Source: Strix aluco
Lineage: Eukaryota; Chordata; Aves; Strigiformes; Strigidae
Reading direction: 5' to 3'
Assembly (NCBI RefSeq): GCF_031877795.1
Contig: NC_133934.1
Coordinates: forward strand, 107,014,610-107,078,609
Length of the DNA stretch: 64,000 nt
Shown here: piece after piece, positions 36,884 through 46,200 of the stretch
How the letters are laid out: every line of letters starts with the position of its first letter
Numbering within the stretch: position 1 is the first letter of the stretch
Made by a program: the position numbers and the translations under genes
Notes under the pieces: model-generated
The model's input: the letters and a program-made list of their open reading frames with translations, nothing else
The model's database searches: none
Told to the model about the DNA's origin: nothing

Positions 36884-37103
36884 GTGAGGCACCACGACGA
36901 CACCAATGGAGAGCGTGTACTCGGTGGAGCCAGCGCCTGATGGTGCTGGCCCCACCTCGCTGGATGTGCTCAGCTTCCTGGATGCCCTGGTGAACAGCAC
37001 AGAGGAGCAATGCTTCAGCGCCCGCTCCCACAGCACAGTCCTGGAAGGGCTGCCGTTCGGCGGCGTGCCCACTGTGCTCGCCATCAACTTCATCCTCTGG
37101 CTG
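36884..37103 (+). CDS. TMEM63C: TMEM63C coding exon 1 (CDS from 36906; residues 1-66)
   Basis: A pyrimidine-rich tract and CAG precede 36884 and a GTGAGC donor follows 37103. The first 22 bases are 5' UTR, so at least one non-coding exon must lie upstream. It encodes the N-terminal tail with the N30 sequon and the start of the first membrane helix. Ends in phase 0. Confidence 0.9.
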
Positions 37104-37178
37104 GTGAGCAGACCAGGAGGGTGCCATGTCTATGGGCACTGCAGCCCCTGGCTGTGGTGTCAGAGTCTGGCTGTGAGC

Positions 37179-37218
<40 letters not shown>

Positions 37219-40200
37219 GGGTGTACTGACAGCCACACGTGAGTGCAGTCTGTGTGCCCATGCACCTGGCTGATTGGGGGAACAGGGGTGAGTGCAGGGG
37301 ACCAAGAGCTTTGGTGGGACCAAGGGCAGCAGGTGACATGTGGGCAGCAGTGGTGAGATCACGGAGCAGGAGCAGTTTGGCTTGAGGCAAGAGTTTTGCA
37401 CGAGCTTGGGCTCATGAGTGAGAAAACAGAAAGGAGGGACATGAGGAGATCCCACAGGGCGAGACTCTACAGCAAAACCCTTCACCTCTCCTCTTCCCTC
37501 TTCTTCCAGCTTCTCCTCCTGGTCTTCTCCTGCCTTCGGAAAGCGGCTTGGGATTATGGGCGCCTGGCGCTGCTGATGGACAATGATAGGTAAGGAGGAT
37601 GGAAGGCCACTGCGGGTGATAGCTCCAGCCTCTCCAAGAGGGCTGAAAGGAGGGCTGGCACTGCGGGGTGGCCCACAGAGAAGCTCAGCAGGTGTTCCTG
37701 TCCCTCCTTCCCGCTGGGAATGGCGTGACTGCCCTTGCCTATGGAGGCACAGACACTGTCTGCTGCAGGTTGAGGGAAAGCCCAGGCCAGCTTTGATTCC
37801 CTCTTGCAGGTACCACCTATTGACAGTGCTGTCAGTGCCAGGGAGGGCATGTCCTGGGAAGGACAGAGGCCCAAGAGCTGCTTTTGAGTGGTGGCTGAGC
37901 TGCTGCCTCTCCCCCTGCTGCTCTCTCTGGATGAGCAGGGCTGTCTGGCAGAGGAGGCAGAGGGAGATATGCAGCAATAACACTGTACCTCATGTCACTG
38001 TACCCCATGTTGCCTGGCCCATCCTTTGGGCTAGGTGCAGAATTGCGCAAACAATACCGGTGTCCTCATGAAAGTAGAGCCCAGACCACATTTTCAGGTG
38101 GGCTGTGCTGCCTGCAGTTGCCTACCTGCCAAAGCACGTCTTGCCCCAGGCAGCAAAGCATCTTTTTTTATGCAGGTGGGTGCACACAGGAGGGGTCTCT
38201 GCAAGGCTGGGCAGCCTGCAGGAGCAAACTCTGTAAAAGGCCGCCTTCTGCCTTCTCCCCTCTCCAGCTCCTCTTGACCTCGGGCTCTGGAGCAGAGTCT
38301 GGCAATGGACAGGCAATGTTTCCCTTCACCAGGAAGAGCAAAGGTGCAATCAGTACTTAAAATCCAAGCCTGATTATGTTCCTTTTTACTGTAATATCAT
38401 TTGAGAGGGCTGAAACCAGTGAAATGGAAAAAATCTGGTTCAGCTGTCCCTTGTCCTGGAGCTAAGGCGAATTGTCCATGAGCCACCCCAACATGGGCCA
38501 GGACCACAGAGAAGCTGTGGGGATTTAGCACAGAGGCAGCAAGATGCAACTCCTGCCCCGAGCTCAGAAGTAGTTGCTGGTCCAGCAGGATGCAGGGAGG
38601 TGGGAGGCATTTTCCAGGCTGCTCTCCTAGGAGAAGCTTCTCTGAGGGTGCTCATCCTCTCCCGCTTGCTGTTTCTTTCCCACCTCACCCTTCTGCTCCT
38701 CCCCTCACTGCAAAGTTTGACGTCGCTTTTCTATGGAGAGCAGAGTGAGAAGGAGAAGTCCCCGTCGGAGAGCAGCCCCCTAGATGCTGATAACAAGGAC
38801 GTGGTGAGTACCAGCAGCCGTGGCAGTGGGAGCCCCAGACTGCGCTCCTCCTGGCTCAGCCTCCCCTGCTCTTCACCAGAAACCCAGGTCAGAAGTTAAA
38901 TGGGAGAAATTAAACCCTCCAGCACAGGGTTTCCTGCTTAACACCCTTTAGCAGCCGGGTATTCCTGGGAAAGCTGGAGGGTTTCTTTGTCCTGGCTTGT
39001 TTTGAGGCATCTGCCTTGAACGACAGCTTGGAGAGGATGCTCCTGCCAGGACAAGCATCTCCCAGCTGCATGGCCATCCCTGCTGGCTGTGGGGACCTAG
39101 TTGGATGCATGGCCAGAGCCTCGCTGTGCACCCGCGGGGACCTTTCTGGTCCTGGCAGGACAGAGTCCCCTGGATCATACCTCCACCTCTGCCGGTGTGG
39201 TGGGCTGCGGGTGCTTCAAAGTCATCTTTTGTTTCTCTCTACCACACCAGGCAGAAACCAGGCTTTTCTGGAAACAAGCAGAGACAGACACATTTTGCTG
39301 ACTGTTTCCTTCTCTTTTTTGGCAGCAAAAGCTCAAAAATCAGTCACTGGTGTGACTATGAATAAATGACATGACTTATTAAAAAAAAACTAGGCAGGAA
39401 AAGTAAAGAAGAAAAATCCTTGCAGGTGGCAGGAGGGCTGTTTAAAGGCTTGGTACCGGATGCTCTGGGCAAATGTATATTGCTCATCAAAAAATAAGTG
39501 AGAAAGACCACAGGGAAAGCCAGCATGGCTAAAGAGCAGATTAAGGGAGATTATTAGAAGTAAGAAGATATCCTTTTAAAAAAGTCAAGCTGTTGCCAAA
39601 TGAGGAAAATCTAAACTTGCCAGGTTAGATGTAAAATACACTAAGGAGGGAAAAAGAGTGGTTTTGAGGAGAAATTTGTAGAGAGCGTGAAAGCAAATAC
39701 TGGATTTTTCTTCACACATCAGGAACAGGAAATATGCCAGAGGGATTGTAGTGCTGATAGATGTTGAAGATAGAAAACGCTTGTTGGAGAAGGCGAGAAT
39801 GTGACAGGAGAGCTAAATAAAGTTTTGGTGCCTGTATTCAGTGCTTGACCAGATTGCTGCCTGGGAGCCCTCCATGGGGAGGCACTGGAGCATCCCACCA
39901 GCAGCAGGGTTGGAGGATGAGGTTGCAATCAAAGCAGCCTGACAAATTCCTGTTACCGTCACAAATTCACAGGACCAGGCACAGGACTTCTCACTCACCC
40001 TGACACAAATAGCCAAGCTATTGACTGCCGTGTACAACCTCTCTCCTGCACGTGGAGATCCTGGAGAGCTGGGAATCAGCTGACAAATGCTGTTTTTTCA
40101 GGAGGGTTTCTGGAAAGCCCAAGAAATTACAACCCAGGGAGCTTGGGGTCTGCATGGACAACCTCCTAGACATCGTTCTCCAGAGCAGACGCCCGTAGCA

Positions 40201-43200
40201 GAGGAGGGGAGTCAACCCGGCTGTGCTAAGGGGGTGTCTGGCCCCTGCAGAGCTGCCAGGGGCACGGGGATGCTTGCACCTCCAAAACCTGCTGTGGTTG
40301 ATCAGACTGTGATCTGTGCTGTGGGGTAGGAGGGAAGGTCCTGGCATGGCTAAAGCCAGGGGATGGAGAGGAGGAAGAAGCTGCCAGAGGGTAAGGAAAT
40401 CCCACAGGGTGTTGCCTGGGGTCCTTCCCACCCAAGGTCAGCATAAACGCTCTGGAAGGGGATGAAGAGGCCAGATGGCTGAGTGTTATTCAGCACAGCC
40501 ATGACTGGGAGGACTGCAGCGGGACCTTGAACTTGCATGAACTCCAGTGTCAGTAAAACATAAAATAGTGTGTAGGGGACAAAAACCCTTATATTGCATA
40601 TGCGTTGACAGGGATTGAGCTATTACACAAGATCTTACGTTGTCCTATATCGCTCTATGGCAGTGCCAGCTCAGTGCTCGGTAGTGGTCAAAAAAAGCAC
40701 ATTGTATGTTAGGGACTGTCAGGGAAGGGGCAGAGAAGGGAGCTGCTGGAAGCCAGGAGCCTGTGTTACAGACAGGCCCCATATTTCTCACTCCTCCCAA
40801 GGCCTTTGCCACTGCTGCAGACAAGCCACTGGGCTGAGCATCGCTGGGCTGCCTTGGGCACTGCCTTCATTTGCTCAGCACTGCCAGCCCCAAGCACCTC
40901 ACTACCTCTGCATGTGTCCCCAGTGCCCTGGCTCCATGCTGGGGAAGTGGTCACCCCTGGCTCATCCCAACTCTTTTCCCTTCCAGGGATTCTGCTCCTG
41001 GCTCATTTCTATCTACCAGATGAAGTAAGTGTGTGTCCTCAGCATCACAGCCATGCTCCACCACTACCCACCCCTGGGGACAGTGCCCACAGGTGGTGGC
41101 CCATCACCTGGAGCTGCTGGGACCAGTGGCGGAGGAGAACTCCCTTCAAACATCCCCCCTGGAGAGAGAGCAGAGGGCTCACCTCTGCGTTTCCTCCTGG
41201 CTCTGGGATCCTGTCCCAAAGAAAAGGGCTTCAACCTCTTCTGGTAGGAGCCGGTCCTGTAATGGGATGGCAACCTGAGGGCTGCTTGTGTCCCTCATTC
41301 CCTCTGAGCCCAAAGCCCACATGCCACAGGCAGGATGCCATGAGTTGGTGTGGGCTGTGTGAGGCTGGAGCAGCCAGTGTCCCCAGGGCGGGAGGTGGTG
41401 GGGAGGCACCACCAGTGCTCACCCCCACCTGCCTCTCCTCCAGGGATGAGGAAATTCAGAGCAAGTGTGGGATCGACGCCACCACCTACCTCTCCTTCCA
41501 GCGGCACCTCCTGGTCCTGCTGATGCTGGTCTGCGTTCTCTCTGTAGCTGTCATCTTGCCCGTCAACTTCTCAGGGGACCTCCTGGGTAAGTACTTCCCC
41601 AGCTGTGGAATGGCTCAGGAGTGTGGTGCAAGCTTCCCCAGCCTTGGGGCGAGAACTGTGCCACGGGGACAGACAGCAGAAGAATCTCTCTGTCAGGAGC
41701 ACCCATGTGAGCAGGAACCCACCATCAGCTGTGGGACAGAGGGACACAAGAGGCAGAGAGCTTCAGGGCAGTGGGGGCTTGGTGGGGACCTGGGAGATGG
41801 AAAAGGAGGGAGCAAAGACCAAAGCCACTAACCCTGCAAGCATGGACGTTCACACTGCACTGGATTCCTTTAACCTCCCACTTCTCATCTTCCCCTGCAG
41901 GACACAATCCCACCCACTTTGGCCGGACAACCATCGCCAACATCCCAACGCAGTACGTGGCTCCCGCATCTGGGGGGGCTGTGGGTGCTGCCACTGTGGT
42001 GGGCACTGCTGGGAGCACCCAGGCACAGCGCTCCCCACAGCCCCATGCCGGGGACAGGGACAGGTCCATGTGAGCAGCACGCCGGTCGCGGTAGTCCCCG
42101 TGTCTCTCTGCACCATGCACAAGCACAGTCATGGCGGCCAGCACACTGGCACTGCTCGCTGCACCCTGCTGCTGGCAGAAGTGCTCTCAGGGGCACTGGG
42201 CGGCTTCATTTCTGTAGTATCTCAGCCAACACCCTGGAAGCTGCCCCTCTCTTCCCTGGGGTGGGGGTCTGGCAGCCAGCTTGGGGAGGTCCCACTGGGC
42301 AGTGGGAGCGGCCATGGTTGAGCCACGGGTGGCCACGAGTGAGACACTGAGAGCCAGGCTGGTCTGCATGCCACATGCCTGCTGCAGTGCTTGCTGATCC
42401 CCTCTTCCCTTCCTCCAGGGACCGTCTCCTGTGGCTGCACAGCATCTTTGCCCTCATCTATTTCATCCTCACCATCCTCTGCATGGCTCACCACTCTGTC
42501 CACCTTGAATACAGAGAGAATGAGAAGGTGAGCAACCACCCCTCCTCCAGCCCTGCCTTGTTCAGTGCTAATGGACAACTTTATGCTTTGTGGAAAGGAT
42601 GGTCCGGTCCCAGTAGGTAGGGAGAGTTTTAGAAACAGCCTGGGACTGAGCAAGCAAGGAAAGATATGGCTGGTTTTCTCCAGCTTCTGGAGAAAGTCTG
42701 GCAGCCCAGAGGCAAATCTCTCTCTCTTGCTGCCTTGTATCTTGCCATTGAAGCTCTACTGTGTCTGTCTGTCTGGGAGGTGGCAGCATTCAGCTATGCC
42801 CCAGGGTCTGGTAGTGGGTATTGGGGTCTGTGCTGACCAGCCTTCAGGGTGGCAGTCAGTGCCCTGGCTCGTTTCTGCCTTCCTGGCAGCTGGTTGGCAG
42901 TGAGACATCCCACAGATCCCCTGCCCACCCACCCCCTCTGCCCCTTCTCCCCTAGGTTGCCCGGACACTGATGGTTACCCACATCCCCAAGGAGATCACA
43001 GACCCTTCCCTTATCATCAAGCATTTCCAGTGAGTAGCAGTGTGCCACAGCCTCGCCAGGTGGCTGGCAGGCAGGTGGCAGGGGCTGTCCCTGTCCCCCG
43101 GCTCCTGGTGCCATCATGTCCCTGTGCCCGCAGTGAGGCTTATCCCAGCTGCACCGTCACCAACGTCCAGTTCTGCTTCGATGTGCGCAAGCTGATGAAG

Positions 43201-46200
43201 CTGGATGTGGAGAGGTGAGTGCCTGCAGGTCTCCATTGCCTCTGCGGGTGGGTGTACTGCTCCTGCCCACCATGTCAAGGGACATAGTCTGTCAGTCTGT
43301 CTGTCTGATGCTTCCTGAACAACCCACGCCCCTGTTGGCTTCCCGGCAGGCGTAAGGCAATGAAGGGGCGGCTTTACTTCACCACCAAGGCACAGAAAGA
43401 GGGCAAGATCATGATCAAAACCCACCCCTGCGCCCGCATCTTCTGCTGCCGCTTCTGTGGCTTTGAGCAGGTAGGAGGGCATAGGCAGAGCTGCAGGCAA
43501 CACACCCCCACTGTGGGAAAGGCAGAGCATGGCAGCTTGCCCATGGCCCAGCCCGGCAAGTGTGGCAGAGCCCTGTCTGCTCCCACAGGTGGATGCCGAG
43601 CAGTACTATGGGGAGCTGGAGGAGAAGCTCACAGATGAGTTCAATGCTGAGCGCAACCGCATCATGCTCAAGCGGCTTGACATGGCCTTTGTCACCTTCC
43701 AGGATGAGCGGATGACGGCTGTGTGAGTGCCCCTTGTGCAATGGGCACGGGGATGTCCCTCAGCCTGGTGGCCACCACTACTGGGGAACTGGGGCACCTC
43801 ACCAGCTTCTCCAGCCAAAGCCGGGTGATGGGTTTGTGTCTTCTGCGCCTCTGCTATCTATGGAGGTGGCCGCTCTGTTGGGGCTGCGGGAAGGGTCTTA
43901 CAAGAAGTGGGGGGGAGGTCCTCAGCCCTTGGTCTGGACCTGACCCCTGGCTCCCTCCTCCTGCAGGATTTTGAAGGACTACAGCCACATCCGCTGCCGC
44001 AAGCACCCCCAGCAGTCCTCTGTCACCACCGTGGTCAAGTCACACCACTGGGGTGTTCGCTATGCCCCTGCACCCAGCGATATCATCTGGTGAACCCCTG
44101 TGGCGAGAGGGATTGGGGGGCGAGCATTTGGGGGGAAACCATGCCCATACCTATAGGGAAGCCATGTAACTATAGGGAACCTGTGCCCATATCTATAGGG
44201 CACTTTCCCAGGGTGGCAGAGGCTGACAGTCCCTCCTGTGGCCATAGCAGAAGTCAGCAGAAGACTGGGGTGATCACCTTATGGGTGGCAGGGCTCAGCC
44301 AGGTGAGGTTTGGGGTTATTGCCAGGTTCCGACCTCTCCAGCCTGACTCCAAAGCCTCCTGGTGGTATGGGCCCCCTCTGTGACCACTCTCTGGTCCTGG
44401 GGCTCTGCAGGTGTCAACGCAGCAACATAGGGAGGGGAAGAGGGTGAGCTCAGAGCAATGGCTGCCAGAATGGTTGGTGCGGGTAGTGGAAGGCAGACCT
44501 TTGAGGAGCTGGGCTGGGAGGCCCAGGACACGTGGCTTTTCCTCCACACCATGTCCAATAAGTGCTTTCGTCTCACAGGGAGAATTTATCGGTCCGTGGC
44601 ACATCCTGGTGGGTGCGATTCATCCTCCTTAATATCTGCCTCTTCGTCCTTCTCTTCTTCCTCACCACGCCAGCCATCATTGTCAACACTATGGACATGT
44701 TCAATGTCACACATCCTGTGGAGAGCCTCAAGGTAGGCCCTGGGCCCCTGCCAGCTTTCTTAAAGTGTCTCCATTTCCAGGCTTGTCCATGACAGGGGGA
44801 GGGCACTGGGTCTACACTGGCCCAAGAAGACAAGCCATCACTGGGATGGGTGTTGACGAGAGGCAAAGAGTGGTCCTGCCCCTGCTTGCCATCCATCCCC
44901 TTCTTGTTGTGTTTCCAGTGGCAGAGCCCTGGAGCACCAGTACAAACCTGAGCTTTGGTGGTGGTGTCCATGGGGGAGGGCAGGTTGGTGTCCAGGCAAG
45001 AGAAGAGGGGTGAGAGGAGCTCCAGATGTTAAGAGCTGCCAGCAGCACATCTCCTTCCTGCTCATTGACCTGTGAGCTGTTGTGTGGGGACTGGGGCTCA
45101 GAGCGTGCCCGTGGTGCCTTTGGCTGCCCTCAAGCTCTTATCTCCTGAAAAAAATGCTCCTGCTCAGGGAGGGGATGCCCAGCCTGCCTGTTGCACACAC
45201 TATCCTGTGCCAGGAGGCCCAGGGAGCTGCCTCCAGCATGGCTGAGCTCTGGCAGGCTCCTGAGGGGGTGTCTGTCATCTCTCCTCCTGCAGAACCCCAT
45301 CATCACCCAGTTCTTCCCCACGCTGCTGCTCTGGGCTTTCTCCGTCTTCCTGCCCTTCCTCGTCTACTACTCGGCATTCTTTGAGTCGCACTGGACGAGG
45401 TAACGGGGCTGGCCCCCACACTTTCCCAGGGCTGTGGTAGATGGGAGCAACCTCAGTAGGACTTGTGGGACCCAACCTGCAGGGAGGCAGGCATGGAGTG
45501 GCAGACCCCCACAGAGCCCTGTAGGTATTGCCCTCCATGGAAAGAGCCCCAAGTCCATGCCTGAAGGAGCCATTTCCTTGCCATAGCCCTGAATGTTTCC
45601 AGGCTGCTGGAAACATTTTAAGATGGGTCTGAGGAAGTTCGTGAAAGGGATGGTGTGTTGGTGGACTGGCAGCAGCAGGGCCATGGCCCTGACTCGGGCA
45701 GCACATTCTGGCTGTGTTCACAGCCCTCTGAAGTGGAGGCATGGGTTCAGGAGCCTCAAAGTCTCCTAGAGAGGAAGCTCTGCCCAGCTCCTACAATGTG
45801 CTCTCTATGTCTTGACCATTCACTGGCCCCAACCCCTGTGCCTGGTCTACTGAGTCCTTGCAGGAGCTTGTCACTTCCTCCCTTCCTTCTCTTGGGGGAA
45901 ATGGGGGGTCTTGAACCTGTTGTAGACACCCATCTGACTCTTGTTGGGTGTCTACACCAGCAGGAATGGTAGGAGAAGGCAAGGATGAAGGAGGTGAGAG
46001 ATTTCTGGGGGGACAAGAGCTTTCACTGCAGCAGATTCCTCATGGTGACTCCCCCCAGTCTGGAAGAGGCTTTGCAAGGCCCCAGTAGATGCACAGATCA
46101 AATGCACGTGGCTTCCTGGGGCTGGGAGTAACGCCTTGGTGAAGAGCAAGACCCAGCCCAGCCTCTCCCCTCACCAGCTAATCTGCCTTGGAAAAGTGCA

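Noticed and set aside
40806-41831. 341-codon + strand frame
   Set aside because: It is TMEM63C exon 5 read through its flanking introns; the real exon is bounded by clear splice sites at 41444 and 41586.
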